The notes beneath the pieces are model-generated. The model ran no database searches and was not told the origin of the DNA. It was given only the letters and a program-made list of their open reading frames with translations. This document shows positions 1 to 7,804 of a stretch of DNA of 64,000 bases, one piece after another. Both the position numbers and the translations under genes were made by a program. Every line of letters begins with the position of its first letter. The first letter of the stretch is position 1. This DNA is from Pseudoflavitalea sp. G-6-1-2 (GTDB lineage Bacteria; Bacteroidota; Bacteroidia; Chitinophagales; Chitinophagaceae): positions 744,001-808,000 of the forward strand of contig NZ_JABBGB010000003.1 in assembly GCF_012927185.1 (NCBI RefSeq), in the 5' to 3' direction.

Positions 1-620
1 AAGCAGGCATCGATCAGATCGGCCTCATCCACCGCGGATTCAGCGCATACGGCAACTCGGAATACCGCAATGCCCCCATGTGGCACCTCGCTATCGAGAT
101 GAAACGCCGCCATCCGAATATGCCTTTCATCAACGATCCTTCGCATATCTGCGGAAGAAGAGATATTCTGCTCGATGTGATGCAGAAGGCAATCGACCTC
201 GACTACGATGGTTTCATCATCGAATCACATATCGACCCCGACAAAGCATGGAGCGATGCCAAACAACAGGTTACTCCTGAGCGTCTCACAGAAATGCTCA
301 ACTCGATTGTTTGGAGAAATGAAGATTCCAGCTCCGAAGAGTTCCACGCAGCGCTCGAAAAACTCCGTCAGCAGATCAACCACCTGGATGATGAACTGAT
401 GCAGATTCTCGGTCAGCGCATGAAAGTGGCAGAACAGATCGGTCTCTACAAAAAGAACAACCAGATCACCATTCTGCAAACCAACCGCTGGAACGAAATC
501 CTCGAACGCGCATTCAAACAAGGTGATAAGATCGGCCTCAGCAAAGAATTCATCACCAAGTATTTTGATGCCGTACACATGGAAAGTATCAACCACCAGA
601 ACAAGATCATGAACGCATAA
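1..620 (+). CDS. DAHP synthase / chorismate mutase type II fusion (3' part)
   Basis: The open frame enters from the left edge (first full codon at position 3), so the N-terminus is missing. The first ~100 visible residues (GLIHRGFSAYGN, then HPNMPFINDPSHICG) match the C-terminal part of a DAHP synthase barrel of the AroG/NeuB-like type. From about position 330 an AroH-fold chorismate mutase domain follows, with the spaced Arg, Asp, Arg and IGLYK residues typical of the family. The protein would make DAHP, the first shikimate intermediate, and turn chorismate into prephenate, joining the entry and one exit of the pathway in one chain. It heads an operon with aroB, aroA and aroC and ends with TAA directly abutting the next gene. 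The fusion is well known in Bacteroidota; a prephenate-directed aromatic branch is inferred. Confidence 0.93.
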   Translation, partial: AGIDQIGLIHRGFSAYGNSEYRNAPMWHLAIEMKRRHPNMPFINDPSHICGRRDILLDVMQKAIDLDYDGFIIESHIDPDKAWSDAKQQVTPERLTEMLNSIVWRNEDSSSEEFHAALEKLRQQINHLDDELMQILGQRMKVAEQIGLYKKNNQITILQTNRWNEILERAFKQGDKIGLSKEFITKYFDAVHMESINHQNKIMNA

Positions 621-1049
621 GTGACAGCTAACAACCATAAGATCTGGCTCTTTGTTCATGTGATCGTCACCGTTCGCGAGCGCAAGGCATTGCTGAAGAA
701 ACCCATCCGTACTGTACTCTTTGCACACCTGCAGAAAGATGGATCGGAACGCGGTATCAGGCTCACGGCCGTGAATGGTGTGGATGATCATATCCATCTG
801 CTGGTGCAGTTGCATCCCGCACAGAATCTGTTGCAGGTGATCAAATCACTGAAATCGGAATCTGCTAACTGGATCAACAATTCCAACTTCCTCGCAGAAC
901 CTTTTGAATGGGAAGAAGCTTTCGCCGCTTACACGGTGAGCCCCTCAGGAGTGAAGCAGGTTGCGGATTTCATCGGCAGGCAGGAGGAATACCACCAATC
1001 GAAATCGCTCGAAAGCGAACTGGAAGTTTTCGATAAAGTACAACTGTAA
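621..1049 (+). CDS. Y1 (IS200/IS605-type) transposase-like protein, probably domesticated
   Basis: 142 residues with GTG start directly after the preceding TAA. It has the Y1_Tnp/HUH fold signature: an N-terminal strand (residues 8-17), the HUH motif DDHIHLL with H57 and H59, then KSLKSESANWIN and FEWEEAFAAY, which align well with Bacteroidota IS200-type TnpA proteins as I remember them. In those enzymes the nucleophilic tyrosine lies in a YIxNQ motif; here that segment reads VADFIGRQ, so F117 replaces it (codon TTC at 978-980). A tyrosine occurs seven residues later (Y124), out of register. The gene has 0 bp to its upstream and 1 bp to its downstream neighbour, so there is no room for IS ends. 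I infer a DNA- or RNA-binding protein that no longer transposes and is co-transcribed with the shikimate genes. Its role is unknown. Confidence 0.85.
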   Translation: MTANNHKIWLFVHVIVTVRERKALLKKPIRTVLFAHLQKDGSERGIRLTAVNGVDDHIHLLVQLHPAQNLLQVIKSLKSESANWINNSNFLAEPFEWEEAFAAYTVSPSGVKQVADFIGRQEEYHQSKSLESELEVFDKVQL

Positions 1050-1050
1050 C

Positions 1051-2076
1051 ATGCAAAAAAAATCTTGTCAGTTCTCATCAAAGAAAGTTGATTACTACTT
1101 CGATGCTGACTTTGCCCTGCTTGAGAAATTAGTAGGCAAGGAGCATACCGTACTGATCACCGACGAAAATATTTACGGCCTTCACGCCAAAAAATTCAAG
1201 GGCTGGAACAGCATTGTGCTCAAGCCTGGTGAAGAGTTCAAAATTCAACCTACTGTAGATGCAGTGATTGAAGAACTCATCGAATCCGGCGCAGACCGCA
1301 AAACAACCCTCGTTGGTATCGGTGGGGGAGTTGTTACAGATATCACCGGTTATGTAGCGGCTATCTTCATGCGTGGCATCCGTTGCGGCTTTGTACCCTC
1401 AACAGTACTGGCCATGGTGGATGCGAGCATCGGGGGAAAGAATGGTGTAGATGTAGGCATCTATAAGAATCTCGTGGGCACTATCCGTCAGCCGGATTTT
1501 CTGCTCTACGATTACAGCCTGCTGAAAACACTGCCCGAAACTGAGTGGATCAACGGCTTTGCCGAGATCATCAAACACAGCTGTATCAAGGATCTTCGCA
1601 TGTTCAAAGAGCTGGAGGAAAAGAAACTATCATTCTACAAAAAAGATAAAGCCGCACTCGGCAAACTCATTCTCCGCAATGCCATGCTCAAATCGAAAGT
1701 GGTAGAGCAGGATGAGTTCGAAGCCGGCGACCGCCGTCTACTGAACTTCGGACACACGCTTGGCCATGCCATCGAGAATATGTACGAGTTATCGCACGGA
1801 CAAGCCATCTCCATCGGAATGACCATGGCCTGCCATCTCTCTGCAAAACTCGCGGGCTTCAAAGACACAGACCGCGTAGTGCGCGTGCTGGAGCAATACG
1901 GATTGCCTACTTACGCGGAGTTCGACAAGAACGCAGCATTCGATGTATTGCAGAAAGACAAAAAGAAAGAACGCACCACCATGAACTATGTGCTGCTCGA
2001 TAAGATCGGAAAAGGAATTGTTCAGCAGGTGCCCATGAATCAATTGAAAACATTAATAGACGAATTACCGGCATGA
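1051..2076 (+). CDS. aroB: 3-dehydroquinate synthase
   Basis: 341 residues. It converts DAHP to 3-dehydroquinate using NAD and a divalent metal, the second shikimate step. Visible hallmarks are the nucleotide-binding GGGVVTDITGYVA (about 91-103), SIGGKNGVDV (about 127-136), and metal-ligand regions NGFAEIIKH and LNFGHTLGHAIE. The frame is open further upstream, but the ATG at 1051 comes one base after the previous stop and gives a normal N-terminus, so I use it. It lies between the Y1-like gene and aroA, overlapping aroA by 4 bases (ATGA), which suggests translational coupling. Length is slightly below the common ~360 residues. Confidence 0.97.
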   Translation: MQKKSCQFSSKKVDYYFDADFALLEKLVGKEHTVLITDENIYGLHAKKFKGWNSIVLKPGEEFKIQPTVDAVIEELIESGADRKTTLVGIGGGVVTDITGYVAAIFMRGIRCGFVPSTVLAMVDASIGGKNGVDVGIYKNLVGTIRQPDFLLYDYSLLKTLPETEWINGFAEIIKHSCIKDLRMFKELEEKKLSFYKKDKAALGKLILRNAMLKSKVVEQDEFEAGDRRLLNFGHTLGHAIENMYELSHGQAISIGMTMACHLSAKLAGFKDTDRVVRVLEQYGLPTYAEFDKNAAFDVLQKDKKKERTTMNYVLLDKIGKGIVQQVPMNQLKTLIDELPA

Positions 2077-3347
2077 TCGCAATAGTAAAACCTCAATCCA
2101 TCAAAGGGCATATCATGGCGCCGGCCGGCAAGAGCTCTATGCAACGTGCATGTGCAGCCGCTTTGGTGAGAAAGGGTATCACCATCATTCATAATCCCGG
2201 CCATTCCAACGACGACAATGCTGCGATCGGTGTGATCACTGCACTTGGTGCAAAACCTGAGCTGCAGCCTGACGGCACGTTGAAGATCACCAGCAATGGT
2301 GTGCAACCTGTTAACGATGCAGTCAATTGCGGCGAGAGTGGTCTCGGCATCAGAATGTTCACGCCCATCATTTCGCTGAGCGAACGCACCATCACCATCA
2401 ACGGTGAAGGCAGTCTCGTAACAAGGCCGATGGATTTCTTCGATGCTATCCTTCCGCAACTGAGCGTAGGCATTCAATCGAACAACGGCAAACTGCCGCT
2501 GGTGATCAAAGGCCCCATGAAACCCGCCTCCATCACTGTCGATGGCAGCCTCAGTTCGCAATTCCTCACCGGATTGCTGATGAGTTATGCAGCCGCAGGT
2601 GCATCTGATGTGGAACTTACTGTAACCGATCTCAAAAGCAAACCATATATCGACCTCACGCTAAAAGTGATGCTCGATTTCGGATGGAAAGTAGAGAACC
2701 GCAATTACGAATCTTTCTACTTCCCACCTAATCCCGCTGCACCGAAGAACGGTACGCTGGAATACACGGTGGAAGGAGATTGGAGCGGCGCTGCATTCCT
2801 GCTCGTAGCTGGTGCAATCGCTGGCGATATTACCGTTAAAGGATTGGATGTATTCTCTACTCAGGCCGACCGTGCAGTATTGCAGGCGCTCATGAGCAGC
2901 GGTGCAAAAATATCTGTGCAGACCGATAAGATCGAGATTGGTCCGGCTCCGCTGAAGGCATTTCATTTCAACGCCACTGAATGTCCTGATCTGTTCCCGC
3001 CGCTGGTAGCGCTTGCTGCTTACTGCGATGGCAAATCGGTGATAGAAGGTGCGCAACGCCTCACACATAAAGAAAGCAACCGTGCTATCACTTTGCAGGA
3101 AGAGTTCGGAAAACTTGGTGTGCAGATAGATCTGCAGGATGATCTCATGATCATTCACGGAGGCAAAGGATTGAATGGCGCCACTACGTATTCGCATCAC
3201 GATCACCGCATCGCTATGGCGTGTGCTGTTGCTGCACTCAAAGCAAGTGGAGAAGTAACTATCGAATCGGCGGATGCCATCAATAAATCCTATCCCGATT
3301 TCTACCAGCACCTGCAACAACTGGGAGGATCAGTATCTTTAAAGTAA
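2073..3347 (+). CDS. aroA: 3-phosphoshikimate 1-carboxyvinyltransferase (EPSP synthase)
   Basis: 424 residues. It joins shikimate-3-phosphate and phosphoenolpyruvate to form EPSP in the cytosol. Recognisable elements are the N-terminal PAGKSSMQRACAAA (substrate-binding Lys/Ser region), GESGLGIRMF (about 88-97), DGSLSSQFLTGLL (central Ser-Ser-Gln stretch), and DHRIAMACAVAAL near residue 375. Length agrees with the family (~420-430). The start overlaps the aroB stop (ATGA). 14 bases separate it from aroC. Confidence 0.97.
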   Translation: MIAIVKPQSIKGHIMAPAGKSSMQRACAAALVRKGITIIHNPGHSNDDNAAIGVITALGAKPELQPDGTLKITSNGVQPVNDAVNCGESGLGIRMFTPIISLSERTITINGEGSLVTRPMDFFDAILPQLSVGIQSNNGKLPLVIKGPMKPASITVDGSLSSQFLTGLLMSYAAAGASDVELTVTDLKSKPYIDLTLKVMLDFGWKVENRNYESFYFPPNPAAPKNGTLEYTVEGDWSGAAFLLVAGAIAGDITVKGLDVFSTQADRAVLQALMSSGAKISVQTDKIEIGPAPLKAFHFNATECPDLFPPLVALAAYCDGKSVIEGAQRLTHKESNRAITLQEEFGKLGVQIDLQDDLMIIHGGKGLNGATTYSHHDHRIAMACAVAALKASGEVTIESADAINKSYPDFYQHLQQLGGSVSLK

Positions 3348-3361
3348 TGAACTGAAATTTT

Positions 3362-4360
3362 ATGAACGCATTTGGAAGAATATTCAGGGTAACCATCTTC
3401 GGTGAATCGCATGGAGAAAGTGTGGGTGTGAATATCGATGGATGTCCTGCCGGACTATCCATTACAGCCGACGATTTCGTTACCGATATCGAACGCAGAA
3501 AAGGCGGCACGCAGAAGGGAACCACTCCGCGCAAGGAAGATGATCTCCCGCTTTTCAAAACCGGCGTCTTCAACGAAAAGAGCACGGGTGCCCCGCTCAC
3601 CATTCTCTTCGATAACAAAAATACCCGCTCCGGCGATTACGAGAAGCAGCGTGCAGTGCCGCGTCCCGGCCATGCAGACTTTGTTGCCCATCAGAAATTC
3701 GGAGGCTTCGAAGACTTCAGAGGCGGCGGCCATTTCAGCGGACGACTCACTGTATGCCTCGTTGCAGCAGGCGTGATCGCCAAAAAACTCGCAGCCACTG
3801 CTAACGTTCAAATAGAAGCGAAGATTCTCGAAATCGGTGGCGAAACAGATCTCGACAAAGGATTGCAACGCGCCATCGATGCCAAAGACAGCATCGGAGG
3901 AATTGTGGAATGCCGCGTAACAGGATTGCCCGCAGGCCTCGGAGAACCTTTCTTCGATTCTGCAGAATCACTGCTCAGCCACGCAGCATTTGCTATACCT
4001 GCAGTGCGCGGAGTAGAGTTCGGAACAGGCTTCGCAGCTGCGCGCATGTTCGGAACAGAACACAACGATGCCATCGTAAACATGGAAGGACAAACCGCCA
4101 CCAATCATGCAGGCGGCGTTGTAGGTGGTATCACCAATGGCAATGAACTGGTGTTCCGCATTGCCATCAAACCAACATCCAGCACACCAAAAGAGCAGCA
4201 GACACTGAACTGGGAAACCGGACAAACAGAAACTTTCTCCGTGAAAGGCCGTCACGATCTCTGCATTGCGCTCCGCGTACCTGTGGTACTCGAAGCAATA
4301 ACAGCCATTGTGCTCACCGATCTCTTAATGCTGGAACAACATATCAAAAGAGTGCTTTAA
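3362..4360 (+). CDS. aroC: Chorismate synthase (short form)
   Basis: 332 residues. It eliminates phosphate from EPSP to give chorismate and needs reduced FMN. The first family signature is clear (FGESHGESVGVNIDGCP, about 12-28), as are RPGHADFVAHQKFG and RRKGGTQKGTTPRKEDD. The usual second signature (GRSSARET-like) appears as GGGHFSGRLTVCLVAAG, and the C-terminal region reads RHDLCIALRVPVV. The chain is about 20-30 residues shorter than the common form. I have seen HFSGRLT-type versions in other bacterial groups, so this is probably a functional subfamily, but that is from memory. It is followed at 2 bp by a DUF952 gene. Confidence 0.95.
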   Translation: MNAFGRIFRVTIFGESHGESVGVNIDGCPAGLSITADDFVTDIERRKGGTQKGTTPRKEDDLPLFKTGVFNEKSTGAPLTILFDNKNTRSGDYEKQRAVPRPGHADFVAHQKFGGFEDFRGGGHFSGRLTVCLVAAGVIAKKLAATANVQIEAKILEIGGETDLDKGLQRAIDAKDSIGGIVECRVTGLPAGLGEPFFDSAESLLSHAAFAIPAVRGVEFGTGFAAARMFGTEHNDAIVNMEGQTATNHAGGVVGGITNGNELVFRIAIKPTSSTPKEQQTLNWETGQTETFSVKGRHDLCIALRVPVVLEAITAIVLTDLLMLEQHIKRVL

Positions 4361-4362
4361 TC

Positions 4363-4662
4363 ATGCCAATTATTTTCCATATCACAACAAAACCCGAATG
4401 GGATGCTGCGCAGGCCGAAGGCCGTTATGCAGCCAGCTCACTGAAAGAAGAGGGCTTTATTCACTGCTGTCAGCAGGATCAGATTGCAGATGTGCTGCAA
4501 CGTTATTTTGAAGGAAAGAAAAATTTGCTGCAACTCAGCATCGATACAGCAAAGCTGAAAAGTCAGCTGATCTATGAGTGGAGTGCGAGCAATGCTGCAA
4601 CCTATCCGCACATTTACGGGCCCATCGATACAGATGCAGTGATCGCAGTGGATGCGATCTGA
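4363..4662 (+). CDS. DUF952 family protein
   Basis: 99 residues, start 2 bp after aroC, so probably the last gene of the shikimate operon. It has the DUF952 pattern: an N-terminal IFHITTKPEWDAAQAEG, then GFIHCCQQDQIADVLQRYF, and a C-terminal YPHIYGPIDTDAVIAV. The family is a small cytosolic fold sometimes annotated as glutathione S-transferase domain-like; its biochemical role is not established. No signal peptide or membrane segment. Its place in the operon may be only positional. Confidence 0.85.
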   Translation: MPIIFHITTKPEWDAAQAEGRYAASSLKEEGFIHCCQQDQIADVLQRYFEGKKNLLQLSIDTAKLKSQLIYEWSASNAATYPHIYGPIDTDAVIAVDAI

Positions 4663-4668
4663 GCAAAC

Positions 4669-4697
4669 AGTAGTTGCCGGCTTATGGCCGGTTACTG
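4669..4697. terminator. Hairpin between convergent genes
   Basis: CAGTAGTTGCCGGC and GGCCGGTTACTG pair around a TTAT loop between the end of the DUF952 gene and the end of the convergent dipeptidase gene, whose stop codon lies inside the right arm. There is no clear U-run, so the termination role is tentative. Confidence 0.4.
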
Positions 4698-5438
4698 CTT
4701 CCGTACCCGCTTCAGCACCTCAAAAGGAATATCCAATACTTCGTACTCCCTGTTGTTAGGCCAGCTATAATGCCACCATTCGGTTTCGAAGGCCTTGAAT
4801 CCGTACTTTTCCATCAAAGCCCTGAACATTTTTCTGTTATCAATTGCCTGCTGAGGCAATTGGGTAAAATCGTGATGGGCAGAATCGGTGAAATTGTCGA
4901 ATCCGGTGCCCATATCCAGCTCTTTTCCGTCGGAAAGGCGGATGATGGTGCAGTCCAAAGCCAGGCCCCTGTTGTGTCCTGAGCCTTTGGTGGGTTCGGC
5001 CACATAACGGGGATCGCGCACCAGCTCCCAGAAACTCACCGTAACGGAGTAGGGGCGGTACGCATCAAAAATCTTCATTCCGTAACCTTTGGCATTCAAT
5101 TCGTACAGTATTTTCTGTAGTGCCAGGGCCGCCGGAAGGCGGAGAAAACTAATATTTGTATTTTTGGGATACATTCGCCGGTTCATGAAGTTATTCTGAG
5201 TAGCATACCGGAGGTCATACACAACGCCTGGAACTACCGTACGAAGTTCAACCATCCTATGCAACGAATCTTTTGAAACACCCTGCTCATACTGTGAAAA
5301 ATGCCTGATCACTGGCACTCCATACGCGCTGGTATCGGTTTTTTGAGCATGCACTGTTAGAGTGAGTAGTTGAGATAAAGCAATAACCAGTAAGGTGGTA
5401 TTTGGAAAGTAACGGTGAAGTAGTATTTTGTTCGGCAT
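4692..5438 (-). CDS. Secreted D-alanyl-D-alanine dipeptidase (VanX/DdpX-like, M15D)
   Basis: 248 residues from the ATG at 5438. I chose it over an upstream in-frame ATG (5516) because it begins directly with a signal peptide (LLVIALSQLLTLTVHAQ). The zinc site of the family is present: SGHNRGLALD (His and Asp ligands) and, near the C-terminus, ETEWWHY (catalytic Glu and His ligand), preceded by the DAYRPYS motif. The enzyme would cleave D-Ala-D-Ala released from peptidoglycan stems, probably in the periplasm, for nutrition or wall turnover. Glycopeptide resistance is not implied: there are no vanH/vanA neighbours. It is divergent from an L,D-transpeptidase gene. Confidence 0.9.
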   Translation of the reverse strand: MPNKILLHRYFPNTTLLVIALSQLLTLTVHAQKTDTSAYGVPVIRHFSQYEQGVSKDSLHRMVELRTVVPGVVYDLRYATQNNFMNRRMYPKNTNISFLRLPAALALQKILYELNAKGYGMKIFDAYRPYSVTVSFWELVRDPRYVAEPTKGSGHNRGLALDCTIIRLSDGKELDMGTGFDNFTDSAHHDFTQLPQQAIDNRKMFRALMEKYGFKAFETEWWHYSWPNNREYEVLDIPFEVLKRVRKQ

Positions 5439-5504
5439 TGCAACTGGGTGATGATGAATTACATCAATAAGGAAGGTACAAAAAATATAAATCAGGGAGA
5501 ATAC

Positions 5505-7199
5505 ATGAATAAGCATTTGAATGCAGGCACACGAAGTTGCATGTTTGTTTTTTTACTGGCCCTCGCAGCCTGTGGTGGTGGTGAAACTGAAAAGCCCAAA
5601 GTAAAAGACATCGTAGAATCACCGGAAAAGTTTGAAGCCCGCGTAAAAGAGAATCTCACAAAAGCGCTTTCATTCATGCTCGATAACAAGGGCAGACTGA
5701 ACGATACCGTGGTACTCGCCGACGATGTAATGGTAAACGAAGTATACGTTCGCCGCGACCACCAGCCCATCTGGAGTGCACGCGAACAGTGGAATGCCAT
5801 CGGCGAATCGTTCTTCCAGTTCATTGCAAAATCAAAAGAATACGGATTATTTCCTTCGGATTATCATTTCCGCGCATTGCAGGGAATCCGCACACAGATT
5901 GAGCGCGATACACAATCGCGCAGAGATGCTGCGCTCTGGAGCCGCGCCGATCTGATGATGACAGATGCCTTTCTGCTCGCAGCCCGCCATCTGAAACAGG
6001 GGCATTTCAAAAACGACAGCGCATGGATCCGCACCGATTCTGCACTGGGCCCCGATTTCTATCCAAACGTTCTTGCCAACTTAATCAATACAAGAAACCT
6101 CAACGGAGTAATCAAGGAGCTGGAACCAACTTATGCAGGTTATGCAGCGCTGAAAGAAGGATTGAAATCTTTCCTCGACTCCATCCAGACATTCAAACGA
6201 TACACCAAATTATATTACAGCTATCCGCTTCGCGACAGCGTAGAGTTCTATCATCAGCTGCAGCGCCGTCTCTTTGAAGACGATCTGGTAGTGTCTGCTA
6301 CGGAGCCTCTCGATACAACCATGTGGCGGCAGGTACTTACCGATTATCAGAAATCGAAAGGGCTGAAACCAACGGGACGCATCAACGAGAATACGGTAAA
6401 CAGTCTCAATTACACCAGCTGGGATAAATTCAAGCGGGTAGCGATTACGCTTGATCGTTATAAGATGGCAACGGATTCATTTCCTGAAACATATATCTGG
6501 GTGAATCTGCCTTCGTTCTATCTGCGCGTATACGATGCCGATACTGTTGCGCTCGAAAGCCGCATCATTGTTGGTCAATCGAGAACAAGAACGCCGCTGC
6601 TCACATCGGCGATCAGCAACTTCATCACGTATCCGCAGTGGACGGTCCCTTACAGCATCATCTACAAGGAAATGCTGCCGAAGATCAAGCAGAATGTGGA
6701 TTATCTCCGCAAGCAGAACCTGATGGTGGTAGACCGCAACGACAGCATACTCGATCCTGCACTGATCAACTGGGCAGCGCTGGGCAAGGGCAATTTCCCT
6801 TACCTGCTGAAGCAGCGTCAGGGCGACGATAATTCACTCGGCGTACTCAAATTCAATTTTCCGAATAAATATGATGTGTACCTGCACGATACCAATGCCC
6901 GCTGGTTGTTCAGCAATGGCAACCGCGCCATGAGCCATGGATGTGTACGTGTGAAAGAGTTTATGAAGCTGGCAGATTTTCTGGTGAGGAACGATACTGC
7001 CAAGTATCATCCTGATACACTTCGTGCATGGATCAAACGCGAAGAGAAACATACGGTATGGGGTTTTAAGAAAGTGCCCATCTATATCCGTTATTTCACA
7101 TGCGAAGGAAAAGATGGAAAATTGAAAATTTATGAAGATATTTATGGGGAAGACAAGATTCTGAGGGAGAGATATTTCGCCGATAAAGCCGTCCAATAA
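5505..7199 (+). CDS. L,D-transpeptidase (YcbB/LdtD-like), lipoprotein
   Basis: 564 residues from ATG 5505, chosen over 5448 because it gives a lipoprotein signal ending LALAAC with Cys about residue 23. Following a scaffold region there is a peptidoglycan-binding-like helix set (LTDYQKSKGLKPTGRINENT, about 278-300) and a C-terminal YkuD catalytic domain starting near ETYIWVNLPSFYLRVYD and containing the active-site motif MSHGCVRV (Cys about 480). It would make 3-3 cross-links or attach proteins to peptidoglycan, on the periplasmic face. Length fits the YcbB class. It is followed after 12 bp by an RlpA-like gene and is divergent from a D,D-dipeptidase, so this is a small wall-remodelling cluster. 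Confidence 0.93.
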   Translation: MNKHLNAGTRSCMFVFLLALAACGGGETEKPKVKDIVESPEKFEARVKENLTKALSFMLDNKGRLNDTVVLADDVMVNEVYVRRDHQPIWSAREQWNAIGESFFQFIAKSKEYGLFPSDYHFRALQGIRTQIERDTQSRRDAALWSRADLMMTDAFLLAARHLKQGHFKNDSAWIRTDSALGPDFYPNVLANLINTRNLNGVIKELEPTYAGYAALKEGLKSFLDSIQTFKRYTKLYYSYPLRDSVEFYHQLQRRLFEDDLVVSATEPLDTTMWRQVLTDYQKSKGLKPTGRINENTVNSLNYTSWDKFKRVAITLDRYKMATDSFPETYIWVNLPSFYLRVYDADTVALESRIIVGQSRTRTPLLTSAISNFITYPQWTVPYSIIYKEMLPKIKQNVDYLRKQNLMVVDRNDSILDPALINWAALGKGNFPYLLKQRQGDDNSLGVLKFNFPNKYDVYLHDTNARWLFSNGNRAMSHGCVRVKEFMKLADFLVRNDTAKYHPDTLRAWIKREEKHTVWGFKKVPIYIRYFTCEGKDGKLKIYEDIYGEDKILRERYFADKAVQ

Positions 7200-7211
7200 A
7201 ATCCCCTATCT

Positions 7212-7673
7212 ATGAAAAAATGGGCTCTTATTACTGTCTTGAGTACCGTTATCCCTGCTGTTGTATCCGCCCAGGCAGCAGAAGACAGTGTTCGCATGTC
7301 TAAGAAAGCGAGGGTTGCCAAAGTTCAGTATGGCATCGCAAGTTTCTACCACAACAAGTTTGAAGGCAGAAAAACCGCCAATGGCGAGATCTTCAGCCAG
7401 AAAAAATTAACAGCAGCCTGTAATACGCTTCCACTTAACTGTTGGGTGCGTGTAACCAATATCCGCAATAACAGGTCTATCATTCTGAGAATTACAGACA
7501 GAATGCATCACCTGAATAAAAGATTGATCGATTTAAGTCATATAGCGGCTAAAACACTTGGGTATACCGGTCATGGGCTCACGCGCGTGAAGGTTGAATA
7601 CCTCGGAAAAACAAAGCCGGTAGAGCTTAGCCTTATCGAAGGCGCCTCACAACCGGCTACCCAAACACCGTAG
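7212..7673 (+). CDS. RlpA-like double-psi beta-barrel protein
   Basis: 153 residues with an N-terminal signal peptide (cleavage likely after VVSAQA). Residues ~38-130 form a DPBB/RlpA domain: GIASFYHNKFEGRKTANGE, LTAACNTLPLNCWVRVTN, and ITDRMHHLNKRLIDLSHIAA. In canonical RlpA the domain has lytic transglycosylase activity on denuded glycans. No SPOR domain is present, so septal targeting as in E. coli RlpA is not expected. It sits 12 bp after the L,D-transpeptidase and is probably co-transcribed with it. Confidence 0.88.
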   Translation: MKKWALITVLSTVIPAVVSAQAAEDSVRMSKKARVAKVQYGIASFYHNKFEGRKTANGEIFSQKKLTAACNTLPLNCWVRVTNIRNNRSIILRITDRMHHLNKRLIDLSHIAAKTLGYTGHGLTRVKVEYLGKTKPVELSLIEGASQPATQTP

Positions 7674-7719
7674 CTCGTATTGTTGTATCCGTGAGTGACT
7701 TGTATTAACGGAATCTTAA

Positions 7720-7776
7720 TTATCAACCACAGTTGATAAATTATTTTTCTGTTTAATGGGTACCCCATTAATTTTG
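7720..7776 (+). promoter_or_regulatory. ompA promoter region with two palindromes
   Basis: TAATTTTG at 7769-7776 matches the Bacteroidota -7 box and lies 28 bases before the OmpA start. TTAATGGG-TAC-CCCATTAA (7753-7771) is a perfect palindrome that overlaps this box, and TTATCAAC-CACA-GTTGATAA (7720-7739) is a second one just upstream. Both look like operator sites. The -33 element is weak. Confidence 0.55.
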
Positions 7777-7804
7777 CTCCCTTACGAATACAAAATGTCC
7801 CGAT

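Noticed and set aside
225-815. Minus-strand open frame across the chorismate mutase and Y1-like genes
   Set aside because: Antisense to conserved genes on the plus strand, with no domain signal.
621-1049. Active insertion sequence
   Set aside because: No flanking IS ends fit in 0-1 bp spacing and the catalytic Tyr appears replaced.
2661-3320. Minus-strand open frame opposite aroA
   Set aside because: Antisense shadow of a strongly conserved gene.
4692-5438. Vancomycin resistance determinant
   Set aside because: A VanX-like secreted dipeptidase alone, with signal peptide and no vanHA or vanRS genes, points to wall turnover instead.
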